NCBI RefSeq assembly: GCF_010681825.2
Contig: NZ_CP066776.1
Location: forward strand, 2,232,001 to 2,296,000
Direction of reading: 5' to 3'
Source: Sulfuriroseicoccus oceanibius
Lineage (GTDB): Bacteria; Verrucomicrobiota; Verrucomicrobiia; Verrucomicrobiales; SLCJ01
DNA length: 64,000 bases
The number at the start of each line of letters is the position of its first letter. Position 1 is the first letter of the stretch. The position numbers and the translations under genes were made by a program. The notes beneath the pieces were generated by a model. The model had not been told where the DNA came from and searched no databases. It worked only from the letters and a program-made list of their open reading frames with translations. Shown here one piece after another: positions 19,226 to 28,183 of the stretch.

Positions 19226-19262
19226 CCCTGCCGTTCATATCAACGAACTGTTAAACTGAAAA

Positions 19263-20081
19263 TTAGACCATTTTCACCTGGCGCGGACGGAAGCCCATGA
19301 TCAATCGGATCGCAGCCAACGGCAGGATTCCAAGTACCGCGGCGAGGCAGGCGACCTGGGTTCCGGGATAATGGCGCGCCCCGCCCTTGAGCATAGTTTG
19401 AATGGCTCCGTGCACCGCCTGCTCACGCTCAACGTAGAACCATGAGCGAGCCGGGAGTCCTGTTTCCTGCCCCGCCGATCGGCGAGCCACACTCCCGAAT
19501 TCGGTTTCAATAGGCCCTGGGCACAAGGTAGTAACGTTCACATTGAACTCGCGCAATTCGATCCGCAGCGCCTCACTGAAACTACTCACATAAGCCTTGG
19601 TTGCAGCGTAGACTGCAAAGTCCGGAATCGGAATGTCCCCGCCCAGCGAACTCACGTTCAAGATCGACCCTCCACCAAGCGCCTTCATCACTGGAGCCAG
19701 CGCATGGCAAAGCTTTGTGAGCGCACGGATATTAACTTGGAGCATGGCGTCGATCCGACTCCACTCCGCTGTCGCGAATTCTCCATAATCCCCTAACCCG
19801 GCGTTGTTGATCAAAAGATCCGGGAAAAGCCCCTTCTCTTTGAGGGTGCGCAACAAAACCGTGAGACCTTCATCCGTGGAGAGATCCGTGACCACGGGCT
19901 CCACCCGCAGACCAAGGTGGTGCTCTTCAAGTTCTGCTTTCAGTTGATCAAGTCGCTCACCCCGACGGGCAACAAGCACCAGCGTGCCGCAGCGCACAGC
20001 AAGCTGGCGGGCGAACTCCTCACCGAGGCCGGCCGATGCCCCGGTAATCAAAGCGGTTTGGTAGACAATTTGAGTATCCAT
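19263..20081 (-). CDS. Short-chain dehydrogenase/reductase
   Basis: 272 aa with the classical SDR landmarks: cofactor loop TGASAGLG (14-21), LVARRG (arginine after beta2, suggesting NADP preference), NNAG (about 90-93), catalytic Ser in LNVSSLGG and Tyr/Lys in YAATK (about 158-162), then CPGPIET. The C-terminal ~30 residues contain a hydrophobic stretch (LAAVLGILPLAAIRLIMG) that may contact membrane, as in the DltE/YqjQ-like subgroup. Substrate unknown. Confidence 0.88.
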   Translation of the reverse strand: MDTQIVYQTALITGASAGLGEEFARQLAVRCGTLVLVARRGERLDQLKAELEEHHLGLRVEPVVTDLSTDEGLTVLLRTLKEKGLFPDLLINNAGLGDYGEFATAEWSRIDAMLQVNIRALTKLCHALAPVMKALGGGSILNVSSLGGDIPIPDFAVYAATKAYVSSFSEALRIELREFNVNVTTLCPGPIETEFGSVARRSAGQETGLPARSWFYVEREQAVHGAIQTMLKGGARHYPGTQVACLAAVLGILPLAAIRLIMGFRPRQVKMV

Positions 20082-20187
20082 ACTGAGTAAATTCGAGCCC
20101 TATCCATCCCCCATTACAGATAACCACCAGCCTGCGCAGCGCACATTCGGATCGATGATGTAGCCGGGGGTAATTGGAGCCGGGCGT

Positions 20188-20225
20188 AAAAAAGCGGGCA
20201 GTCCCTCAAACAAGGAACGCCCGCC
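20188..20225 (-). terminator. Rho-independent terminator after the DUF6941-like gene
   Basis: On the minus strand, GCGGGC (from 20224) pairs with GCCCGC (to 20194), with extra AGG/CCT pairs inside, followed by six T. It is 23 bp past the stop codon at 20248. Confidence 0.8.
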
Positions 20226-20247
20226 AAATCTTTCAACGATGCCTCGA

Positions 20248-20676
20248 TTACGCCTGTGGAGCGGCTTGCTGTGGCATCTGCGACTGGTTCACTTGAACCA
20301 CGCGCAATGGGATCTCTTCGTAAAGGTCGCCGTCAACCATCAAACGAATGAGGTATTCACCTGGCTTAGGGAACTGAAGCCCCTGGATGTTAACGACCAT
20401 GTTATTGCAGAGGAACGAGGTCTCATCCGGGATGCGGACTTCGAACTCACGCTCGGCCTTGCCACCCATTGGCTGGCCGTCGGCGTCGATGAATCCAAGC
20501 GAGACGGTGTGCTTGCCTTCGTCTTCAGCGGTGAAGCAGAAGCGGATCGCGATCGCGCACGACGGATGCGTTACTGGGAACTGAACCGCACCAAGGGTGT
20601 CGAGTGTACCAAGAATGCAGAGCTTGCCATTGTAGTCGGTGGCGGCGTCACAAAGTGTAGCGATTTGAATTTGCAT
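20248..20676 (-). CDS. DUF6941-like small beta protein
   Basis: 142 aa from ATG 20676, whose MQIQIATLCDAATDYNGKLCILGT opening matches the start I recall for this family. An alternative ATG lies at 20688, and a TTG further up is less likely. The protein is all-beta, with a central PVTHPSCAIAIRFCFTAEDEGKHTVSLGFID and a C-terminal PKPGEYLIRLMVDGDLYEEIPLRV, like a small lectin or C2-like sandwich. No signal peptide. Function unknown; family assignment is from memory. Confidence 0.65.
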   Translation of the reverse strand: MQIQIATLCDAATDYNGKLCILGTLDTLGAVQFPVTHPSCAIAIRFCFTAEDEGKHTVSLGFIDADGQPMGGKAEREFEVRIPDETSFLCNNMVVNIQGLQFPKPGEYLIRLMVDGDLYEEIPLRVVQVNQSQMPQQAAPQA

Positions 20677-20778
20677 GAGCACACGCATAGGAGAGCGCGC
20701 GATCCTTGGCAAGCCTTCATCGAGGGGAAATGTACGAATCTTGTGAATTCGTGAATTCCCTGCATTCAGCGAACCGGA

Positions 20779-22965
20779 TCACAACTCTTCGCTATCCTGT
20801 AGCACCTGCTGGAGCAGTTCCATCCGCGCCCGTTCATCCTCAGATTGTTCCGCGGCATCCTGATCACTCTGGTTACGGTTCGATTGCTCGGCAGCGAGCG
20901 CCTCAGTGCGAGAGCGCTCGGCGGCAGCACGTTCGGATTCCTCCGCGAGCTTGGCGAGCAGTTCGCTCCGCTCCTTGGCGCGTTTGTCTCGCTCTTCTTT
21001 GACCTTCTTGTCGTAAATCGGGGAGAAAAACTGACTCACCAAGGGTGCGGCGTTTTTACCTCCGGCCACCTTTTCGCCCGGGCGCCCCTCGTAAAGCACA
21101 GCGAACGCATATTCCGGATCGTCCGCAGGCAGGAACCCGGCAAACCACGCCACGTTTTGTTTGACCGCGATCTTCCATTGCCCGGTACCCGTCTTTCCGG
21201 CCACCTTCACGCCGCTGTTCCCCGTGAGGCGCGCACGCTTTGCCGTGCCGTACCACTCATTCACCACGTCGCTCATTCCTTGCCGCACCGCGTTCAGCAC
21301 TGAGGCGTCGGTATTCAAGCGCCTTGGAGAGCCGTACTTGGGCATGCGAACCAGGTTGTTGCGCACATCCTGAACCTGTTTGATCAGCTTTGCTTCCGGC
21401 AAATAAGACCCATTGCCAACCGCTGCCATGAACTGCGCCATCTGCACAGGAGTGGTCAAAAGCGCCCCCTGACCAATGGCCATGTTGGCAATATCGCCTC
21501 CCATGAACCTGCCGTTACGGTAGCGGTCGGCCCACAATTGATCCGGCACAAATCCAGGTGACTCACCTACCAACGGCAAGCCAACCTTACGCCCCAGGCC
21601 GAACCTCTGAGCCGTTTGGTAAATCGGCTCCGCCCCCGTCATGATGCCCACATGGTAGAACCAGGTGTTGGTCGAGCGCGCAATTGCCTTCGCGACATCC
21701 AGGTCCCCCTCTGGTTCCTTGTTCCAGTTCTTGAACACGCGGTTCCCGACCGCGTAGGTTGGTGGACCGGGGAACGTGCTGTGTGGATAGATCGAGCGGC
21801 TCTGCAGCGCTGCCAATGCCACCACGATCTTAAAGGTCGATGCCGGCGGATAGGCCGACTGATAAGCCCGGCACAAAAGCGGGTTCGCCTTGTCGTCGCG
21901 CAGTCTCTGGTACTTCTCCTGCGAGATTGTGGGGATCCAGTCGTTCGGGTTGTACGTCGGGTACGACGCCATGGTCAGGATCTCGCCGGTCTTGACGTCC
22001 ATTACCACAATGGCACCACGGCGCACGTTGCGCGCCAAAATCTGCTCCGCACGCTTTTGCCACTCTAGATCAATGGTCAGCACCACGTTGTTGCCCGGCA
22101 CAGGAACTTCAGTCAGCTCTCGGTTGGTTTGCTTGCCGTTCTCATCGAAAAGCACGTTCAAGACACCATCCTTGCCCTTCAGGTCGTTCTCCAGATTGAG
22201 CTCCAACCCGGCCTTGCCCTCAATCTGCTCCCACAATGGATCCCCCTCTTCCACCGGCCCATCGGGAAACCAGCCAACTCGCCCAGTGTAGCCCAGCATG
22301 TGCGCCGCGATGGTTTGGTGCGGATACTTGCGCATGTAAAACGGCTGAACGCTCAGACCATCCTCCTTCGCTGCAACCTTCTCAGCTTGGTCCAGGTTCA
22401 AAACCGGGCCAAAGGTCAAAGGAAGCCAGCGGCGGTTATTATAATGCTTGATGATCGCTTCATCTTCGAGCCCATCTCCGATGCTCGAATCCATCTTCAA
22501 AATGCGGGCGATCTCAGCGATGCGTTTGCGCGCAAACTCGACGATCTCCGCGTCAGATGGATCGTCGAGCTTGGGGAACTGAATCGCCGGAAGGTAGCGC
22601 ACTTCATTAGTGGCGAGCGGTACCCCGTTGCGGTCCAGCAGCATGCCCCGCGGCGCGGGAATCTGCAGTAGAAAGGCGCGGGCATCCGAATTGGTCCGCC
22701 ACGACGCTTGCTGCAACCGGCGCTTCTCCTGGCGCTTGCCCGAGATGACCGTCGGCTTTTCGTTCATCTGATCGGCAAGCGCTTCCATTTCGGACAAATC
22801 CGCTGCCGTCTCTTTGTCGGATGCCGTGGGGGCTGGGGCGGCCTCCTGAGCCATCCCCAAATGGTTGCATCCTGCGGCAAAAAGCAAGGCAAGCCCCACT
22901 CGGCTCGCTCTTAGAATCAATCGGTTTCTCGTCATCTCAATGATCTTCGAATCGTTACGCGGCAT
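20779..22965 (-). CDS. mrdA: Penicillin-binding protein 2-type D,D-transpeptidase
   Basis: 728 aa class B PBP that cross-links peptidoglycan, probably in cell elongation. Motifs: RGMLLDRNGVPLATN of the PBP2 dimerisation domain (about 107-120), active-site SxxK in PPASTFKIVV, SxN in ARSTNTWF, and KTG in AGKTGTGQW. Odd points: the N-terminal hydrophobic segment LILRASRVGLALLFAAGCNH reads like a signal peptide with a near-lipobox cysteine rather than a plain anchor. About 75 highly charged, coiled-coil-like residues also follow the catalytic domain. ATG 22935 is an alternative start. It is not next to mreBCD/rodA here, so the gene name is by motif only. Confidence 0.85.
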   Translation of the reverse strand: MPRNDSKIIEMTRNRLILRASRVGLALLFAAGCNHLGMAQEAAPAPTASDKETAADLSEMEALADQMNEKPTVISGKRQEKRRLQQASWRTNSDARAFLLQIPAPRGMLLDRNGVPLATNEVRYLPAIQFPKLDDPSDAEIVEFARKRIAEIARILKMDSSIGDGLEDEAIIKHYNNRRWLPLTFGPVLNLDQAEKVAAKEDGLSVQPFYMRKYPHQTIAAHMLGYTGRVGWFPDGPVEEGDPLWEQIEGKAGLELNLENDLKGKDGVLNVLFDENGKQTNRELTEVPVPGNNVVLTIDLEWQKRAEQILARNVRRGAIVVMDVKTGEILTMASYPTYNPNDWIPTISQEKYQRLRDDKANPLLCRAYQSAYPPASTFKIVVALAALQSRSIYPHSTFPGPPTYAVGNRVFKNWNKEPEGDLDVAKAIARSTNTWFYHVGIMTGAEPIYQTAQRFGLGRKVGLPLVGESPGFVPDQLWADRYRNGRFMGGDIANMAIGQGALLTTPVQMAQFMAAVGNGSYLPEAKLIKQVQDVRNNLVRMPKYGSPRRLNTDASVLNAVRQGMSDVVNEWYGTAKRARLTGNSGVKVAGKTGTGQWKIAVKQNVAWFAGFLPADDPEYAFAVLYEGRPGEKVAGGKNAAPLVSQFFSPIYDKKVKEERDKRAKERSELLAKLAEESERAAAERSRTEALAAEQSNRNQSDQDAAEQSEDERARMELLQQVLQDSEEL

Positions 22966-23135
22966 AGTGTAGCACGGCGCACGGACCGGCGATAAATCTA
23001 TTCTGCCTAATTAGCCAACGGCGAGTTTCGGTTCTTGCGCTCGCTGGAAGCGTATGCAAACCGTTGGTTCACCGAATGTGACCGATTCGTTGCAGACTCG
23101 TCGTATTCGCGTGCTCCTTACCTACAGACTAGATC

Positions 23136-24884
23136 ATGACTACACTACCGCTTGCAGTGTCCGCGTGGGACACGATCGCCGTCCTGCTCAAAGTTCTCGG
23201 TTCACTGGGCGTTTTCCTCTTCGGCATGAAAGTCATGTCCGAGGGAATTCAGAAGGTAGCGGGTGACAAAATGCGTGCCGCACTCGCGAGCATGACCTCC
23301 AACCGGTTCTCCGCCGCGTTGACCGGTTTGTTCACCACCGGTCTGGTGCAGTCCTCCTCCGCGACCACCGTGCTGGTGGTTTCTTTTGTCAACGCGGGGC
23401 TACTGACCTTGGTCGAGTCCATCGGCGTGATTATGGGCGCCAACCTGGGCACCACCCTCACCGCCTGGATCATTGCGGTCATTGGTAAGTTTAAAATCAC
23501 CCAGGTCGCACTGCCCATCATCGGTATCGCGCTGCCTTTCTTCTTTGCCGGTAAGGGCAAGTGGAAGAACACCGGCGAGACTCTTATTGGTTTCGGTATT
23601 CTCTTCCTCGGTCTCGGGATGCTCAAGGACTCGGTTCCTGATTCATCCACCTTGAGCGATAGCAACGCCCTGCGTGAGTCCATCCTCTGGATCCAGAACA
23701 TCGGCGGCTACCCGGCCATCCTCATGTTCCTGGTCATCGGCGTGGTTCTCACCCTGCTTCTCCAGTCCTCGTCGGCAGCCATGGCCATCACCATCATGAT
23801 GGCGACCAAAGGCTGGCTCGGTGAAGGATCGGAAGCATTCCTTTACTCCGCAGCCATCGTGCTCGGTGAGAACATCGGCACCACCGTCACCGCGTGGCTC
23901 GCTGCGCTCCCTGCCAACGTCAACGCCAAGCGCGCCGCACGTGCCCACCTTCTCTTTAACGTGATCGGCGTCCTTTGGATGCTCGTTGTCTTCAAGATCT
24001 TCACTGAAGGTGTCTGGAGCATCACGGAGAACATGCCGGAATCATGGCGTGTGTCCTCCAAGCACCAGTCCGACATCGGATTCGCCGTGGCAATTTTCCA
24101 CAGTGCGTTCAACCTCATCAACATCCTCCTCCTGATCTGGTTCGTCCCTCAGATCGCCCGCATCGTGGAGAAGTGGGTTAAGGACAAGAAGAAGACCGAC
24201 GAGCAGCCTCGCCTGCGTTACATTTCCCAAACCCTCGTCGACCTTGGCGAACTCAACGTAGTTGAGGCCGAGGACGCCGTGCGCAAGATGTCCGTCAACA
24301 CCAAGGAGATGTTCGATGGCTTCGTCGAGCTCTTCGAAAATCCGGGTGAAGACTTGTCGGAGAAAGTCGCAGCGCTCAAGCAGATGGAGGAGACCAGCGA
24401 CGTGATGATGCACGACATCACCGAATATCTCGTTCGCTGCTCCGCTCGTGACGTTGGTAGCGCCAATGCGCACCACATCGCCCGCATGATCCGCCTGGTG
24501 GCGGAACTGGAAGAGTGCACCGACGGCATCTACCGCCTGGTCAAACTACTCCAGCGCAAGTACCGCAAGGGCCGTGAGTTCACAGATGGCCAGCGCGAGA
24601 GCATCAGCGAGTTGATCACCGCCACCCGCCGCACTCTGGAAATCGCGGACCAGTACCTTCTCGATGCCAACACCCCGCAGACCGCGGTGCACGAGGCGCA
24701 CACCATGGAGAAGCAGACCGATCGCATGCGTAAGTCCTTCAACAAGCAGGCCATGAACCGCATGTCCGAAGGCGACGCGCGCGTTGAGATGCTGATGATC
24801 GATATCAACAACCAGCTCGAGTCTCTCGCCAACCACGCACTGAACGTGGTTCAGGTCAGCAGCGAGACCGATCACTTGGACTAA
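23136..24884 (+). CDS. Na+/phosphate symporter (NptA/YjbB type) with PhoU-like tail
   Basis: 582 aa. Two repeated inverted halves each carry the QSSS signature of the PNaS family: TTGLVQSSSATTVLVV (about 67-82) and LLLQSSSAAMAITIM (about 210-224). About eight membrane segments fill residues 10-350. The C-terminal ~220 residues (LRYISQTLVDLGELNVVEAEDAV...) are helical and PhoU-like, as in fused bacterial members. Imports phosphate (or a related anion) with sodium. A terminator follows. Confidence 0.9.
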   Translation: MTTLPLAVSAWDTIAVLLKVLGSLGVFLFGMKVMSEGIQKVAGDKMRAALASMTSNRFSAALTGLFTTGLVQSSSATTVLVVSFVNAGLLTLVESIGVIMGANLGTTLTAWIIAVIGKFKITQVALPIIGIALPFFFAGKGKWKNTGETLIGFGILFLGLGMLKDSVPDSSTLSDSNALRESILWIQNIGGYPAILMFLVIGVVLTLLLQSSSAAMAITIMMATKGWLGEGSEAFLYSAAIVLGENIGTTVTAWLAALPANVNAKRAARAHLLFNVIGVLWMLVVFKIFTEGVWSITENMPESWRVSSKHQSDIGFAVAIFHSAFNLINILLLIWFVPQIARIVEKWVKDKKKTDEQPRLRYISQTLVDLGELNVVEAEDAVRKMSVNTKEMFDGFVELFENPGEDLSEKVAALKQMEETSDVMMHDITEYLVRCSARDVGSANAHHIARMIRLVAELEECTDGIYRLVKLLQRKYRKGREFTDGQRESISELITATRRTLEIADQYLLDANTPQTAVHEAHTMEKQTDRMRKSFNKQAMNRMSEGDARVEMLMIDINNQLESLANHALNVVQVSSETDHLD

Positions 24885-24904
24885 CCATCCACCGACTTCC
24901 CATC

Positions 24905-24943
24905 ACGCGGCGTCCGGCACCACCGGGCGCCGCGTTTCTTTTT
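24905..24943 (+). terminator. Rho-independent terminator after the symporter gene
   Basis: ACGCGGCG (24905-24912) pairs with CGCCGCGT (24928-24935). Inner CCGG/CCGG pairs are possible, and TTCTTTTT follows. Confidence 0.85.
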
Positions 24944-25078
24944 CCTCGCCGAGAGCAAGTATCCTTGACCTCGGCGGCAATCTGCCGAACTTGGCAATCA
25001 GTGATGACAGGATTTCGATCGCTCTGCTAGAGTCTCGACCTGTTCTCTCCAATTCATCAGGAACTTCCCAAACCAGTT

Positions 25079-25966
25079 ATGCTTCAGGGTCTTTTTACCG
25101 CACTTGTCACACCATTCGCCAACCGCCAACTCGATGAAGAGGCATTCCGTGCCTTGATTGACGCCCAGTTTGAAGCCGGCGTCGATGGTGTGGTGCCAGT
25201 CGGAACCACTGGTGAGTCGCCAACACTTTCCAACGAAGAACACCACCGCGCCATCGAGATCGCTGTGGAACAAACCGCAGGCCGTGGCGTGGTGATGGCA
25301 GGCACCGGATCGAACTCCACCCGCGAAGCCGTGGCCCTCACCCAGGAAGCCGAACGCGCCGGAGCCACCCACTCGCTGCAGGTTGCTCCATACTACAACA
25401 AGCCACCTCAGGAAGGTCTCTACCGTCACTTCCGCTCGATCGCTGAATCGACCGCTCTCGACATCGTGCTCTACTCGATCCCAGGCCGCTGCGGCGTGGC
25501 AATCGATGTCGACACTGTCGCCCGTCTGGCTGCGGACTGCCCGAACATCGTCGCAATCAAAGAAGCCGGTGGTCAGACCGAGCGCGTTCACCAACTCCGC
25601 ACCTCCCTTCCTGATTCGTTCTCCATTCTTTCCGGCGACGACTCCCTGACAATGCCATTCATGGCGGCCGGCGCCAACGGCGTGATCTCGGTTGCCTCCA
25701 ACCTGATTCCAGCCGAAATGGGTCAACTCGTGCGTCACATGCTCGCCGACGAGCTGAAAGAAGCACGCGACGTCCACTACAAGTACTACCCGCTCTTCCG
25801 CGCATTCTTGAAGCTTGCGACCAACCCGATTCCGATCAAGGAAGCCATGGCTATGGCTGGCAAGATCCCATCGTCCGCACTTCGCCTGCCACTGGTCGGA
25901 CTCGAAGCCGACGACCGTGCCGCCCTGGAGAAAGCGCTCATCGAAAGCGGCATCCTCCAAGGCTAA
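25079..25966 (+). CDS. dapA: 4-hydroxy-tetrahydrodipicolinate synthase
   Basis: Condenses pyruvate with aspartate semialdehyde in lysine/diaminopimelate synthesis. The 295-aa TIM barrel shows GTTGE (42-46, pyruvate carboxylate binding), YNKP (about 106-109), the catalytic Tyr in YSIPGR (Y132) and the Schiff-base lysine in IVAIKEA (K161). Full length for the family. First gene of the dapA-dapB-folK-panB-E1-E2 run, with dapB 44 bp downstream, so the two DAP steps are likely co-transcribed. Confidence 0.96.
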   Translation: MLQGLFTALVTPFANRQLDEEAFRALIDAQFEAGVDGVVPVGTTGESPTLSNEEHHRAIEIAVEQTAGRGVVMAGTGSNSTREAVALTQEAERAGATHSLQVAPYYNKPPQEGLYRHFRSIAESTALDIVLYSIPGRCGVAIDVDTVARLAADCPNIVAIKEAGGQTERVHQLRTSLPDSFSILSGDDSLTMPFMAAGANGVISVASNLIPAEMGQLVRHMLADELKEARDVHYKYYPLFRAFLKLATNPIPIKEAMAMAGKIPSSALRLPLVGLEADDRAALEKALIESGILQG

Positions 25967-26010
25967 GCCACGCCCCATCACACGCACCACTCACCTAACC
26001 ACTCCCGATT

Positions 26011-26745
26011 ATGGCTAACCTTCTCGTTACAGGACAATCCGGCCGCATGGGCCAAGCTGTCATCCGCTGCGCCCAGGACGAAGCGGAACTCACCACCACC
26101 GCCACCCACGACGTCGGACAGGACCTCGGTGAATCATTCTCCGGCGCCGACGTCGCCATCGACTTCACCCTGCCGTCTCTCACCGACGAACTCCTCAGGG
26201 TCGCACTCGAGCAAAAGAAGCCATTGGTGATCGGCACCACCGGCCACAGCGATGCTCAGCGCGCGCTGATTGCTGAAGCAGCCAAGCAAATCCCAATCGT
26301 CTGGGCGCCAAACTTCTCGGTCGGAGTGAACACGCTCTTCTGGCTCACCCAAAAGGCCACCCAGGTTCTCGGGGATGACTTCGACATGGAAGTAGTGGAA
26401 ATGCACCACCGCCACAAGCGCGACGCGCCATCCGGCACCGCACGCCGCCTGGTGGAAATCCTCTGCGAAGAAGCGGATCGCGATTACGACACCGATTGCC
26501 GCCACGGCCGCGAAGGTGACACCGGAGCCCGCACCAAAAAAGAGATCGGCGTCCACGCTCTGCGCGGCGGCGACGTTGTCGGCGACCACACGGTCGTTTA
26601 CGCCAACGACGGCGAGCGCGTGGAACTGACCCACAAGGCATCGTCCCGCGACACCTTCGCCAAGGGCGCGCTGCGTGCCGCTCGCTGGGTAGTCGACCAG
26701 CCAGTCGGCCTCTACGACATGCAGGACGTGCTCGGCTTGCGCTAA
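26011..26745 (+). CDS. dapB: 4-hydroxy-tetrahydrodipicolinate reductase
   Basis: Second step of the DAP branch after DapA, using NAD(P)H. 244 aa with nucleotide loop TGQSGRMGQ (7-15), DFT motif (51-53), IGTTGH (74-79), and the DapB signature EVVEMHHRHKRDAPSGTA with catalytic His132/His133 and Lys136. Shorter than the E. coli enzyme (~270 aa) but no key element is missing. Confidence 0.96.
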   Translation: MANLLVTGQSGRMGQAVIRCAQDEAELTTTATHDVGQDLGESFSGADVAIDFTLPSLTDELLRVALEQKKPLVIGTTGHSDAQRALIAEAAKQIPIVWAPNFSVGVNTLFWLTQKATQVLGDDFDMEVVEMHHRHKRDAPSGTARRLVEILCEEADRDYDTDCRHGREGDTGARTKKEIGVHALRGGDVVGDHTVVYANDGERVELTHKASSRDTFAKGALRAARWVVDQPVGLYDMQDVLGLR

Positions 26746-26770
26746 TCGCCTCCAGCCTCAACCATCCGCC

Positions 26771-27283
26771 ATGCGTGTCTTTATCGCCATGGGGTCGAAC
26801 ATCGCCCCACGCGCCGACTATCTGAGCCGCGCGCGTGATGCGATGCGCCGCTTGTCTGCAGATGGCGAGGTCCAATGCGCTCCGATCTTTTCCTCGGCCC
26901 CTGTGGATTGCCCACCCGAGGCCGGGGAGTTTCTCAACACCGCCGTCTCCATCCAATGGGAGGGCGGATCGTTGATGGATCTGCTCGATGAGTTGCAGGC
27001 AATTGAGAGAGAGTTCGGGCGCAACCGCGAAGTTGCGCTCCCTCCCAACTCACCACGCACCATCGACTTGGACATCCTTTTTACGGAACCTGCGTGCGTG
27101 GAATCAACACCTCGCCTGCAGCTCCCACACCCGCGCCTCCACCTGCGCCGCTTTGTGCTTGAGCCGCTTGCCGCCCTTGCGCCGGATTCCCATCCGTTAG
27201 CATCTCCAGCATCCACTAAGGATTTGCTCGAATCTCTTGATTCAAGTGAACCTCCGCTTAGCGTAACCGCGCCCCAATGGTAA
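26771..27283 (+). CDS. folK: 2-amino-4-hydroxy-6-hydroxymethyldihydropteridine pyrophosphokinase
   Basis: Transfers pyrophosphate from ATP to the pterin in folate synthesis. 170 aa with IAMGSNIAPR (5-14), the middle FLNTAVSIQW (about 57-66), and the HPPK signature SPRTIDLDILF (about 94-104) with the Mg-binding DxD, followed by LPHPRLHLRRFVLEPL. 25 bp after dapB. No folP or folB neighbour is present here. Confidence 0.93.
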   Translation: MRVFIAMGSNIAPRADYLSRARDAMRRLSADGEVQCAPIFSSAPVDCPPEAGEFLNTAVSIQWEGGSLMDLLDELQAIEREFGRNREVALPPNSPRTIDLDILFTEPACVESTPRLQLPHPRLHLRRFVLEPLAALAPDSHPLASPASTKDLLESLDSSEPPLSVTAPQW

Positions 27284-27335
27284 CTGCGAGCTCCGCGCGA
27301 GCCGTCCGTTTCATCACCTACTCTCCCGACGTCCC

Positions 27336-28121
27336 ATGTCCGAGCCGAGCTCACCGACCCGCCCAGATCACTACCTCGCCGCACTCCAGCAGTCCGGCAA
27401 TGTGATCTCCGCCCTCACCGCCTACGACTACCCGACCGCTCGCCTGCTCGATGAGGCGGGAATCGACATCCTGCTAGTCGGCGATTCCCTGGGTATGGTC
27501 GTCCTGGGCTACCAAGATACCGTGGACGTCACGCTCAATGACATGGTGCGCCATACCGGAGCGGTCGCACGCGGATCGAAGCGGGCGTTGATCGTTTCCG
27601 ACCTACCTGCTGGCAGCTACGACGACGCAGGCACCGCCGTGGCATCCGGCCGTGAGCTGATGGACGCCGGCGCCCATTGCGTAAAGCTCGAAGGCGGTGA
27701 GGAAGTCGCACCTCAAATCGAAGCACTCATCGCTGCCGGCATCCCGGTGGTAGGTCACTTGGGTATGCTGCCCCAGCACGTGCGCGAAGAAGGCGGCTAC
27801 AAAAAGAAAGGTCTCACCGAAGACGAAGCCCAGCGCATCATCAACGACGCCAAGCTGCTTGAGCAACTCGGCGTCTGCGCAATTGTGTTAGAGTCCGTCA
27901 AAGGAAACACCGCGGGCAGAGTGCGCGAAGCCATTACCATCCCTACCATCGGCATCGGCTCAGGCGAGGACTGCGATGGTCAGATCCGTGTTACCCACGA
28001 CTTGACAGGTATGTTCCCATGGTTCCGTCCGGCATTCGCCGAACAGTATGCCGATATCGCTACGGATATTTCCAAATCCGCGACGAATTACATCGACGCC
28101 CTCGCAAAAATGCGCCCCTAA
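27336..28121 (+). CDS. panB: 3-methyl-2-oxobutanoate hydroxymethyltransferase
   Basis: First committed step of pantothenate synthesis: hydroxymethylates 2-oxoisovalerate using methylene-THF. 261 aa TIM barrel with ALTAYDYPTARLLDEAGID, the Mg-binding VGDSLGMVVLGY (about 48-59), DLPAGSY, VKLEGG and GHLGMLPQ. Lies between folK and the 2-oxoacid dehydrogenase genes, a grouping of cofactor and ketoacid functions. Confidence 0.95.
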   Translation: MSEPSSPTRPDHYLAALQQSGNVISALTAYDYPTARLLDEAGIDILLVGDSLGMVVLGYQDTVDVTLNDMVRHTGAVARGSKRALIVSDLPAGSYDDAGTAVASGRELMDAGAHCVKLEGGEEVAPQIEALIAAGIPVVGHLGMLPQHVREEGGYKKKGLTEDEAQRIINDAKLLEQLGVCAIVLESVKGNTAGRVREAITIPTIGIGSGEDCDGQIRVTHDLTGMFPWFRPAFAEQYADIATDISKSATNYIDALAKMRP

Positions 28122-28183
28122 TACGACCATTCACGCCATTTGGCGTGATTTCCCACCCTCCCCAGCACCCCATTCCTTCACCT

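Noticed and set aside
19146-19238. Longer start for the GH75-like gene at 19238
   Set aside because: A minus-strand terminator hairpin with T-run lies inside this segment.
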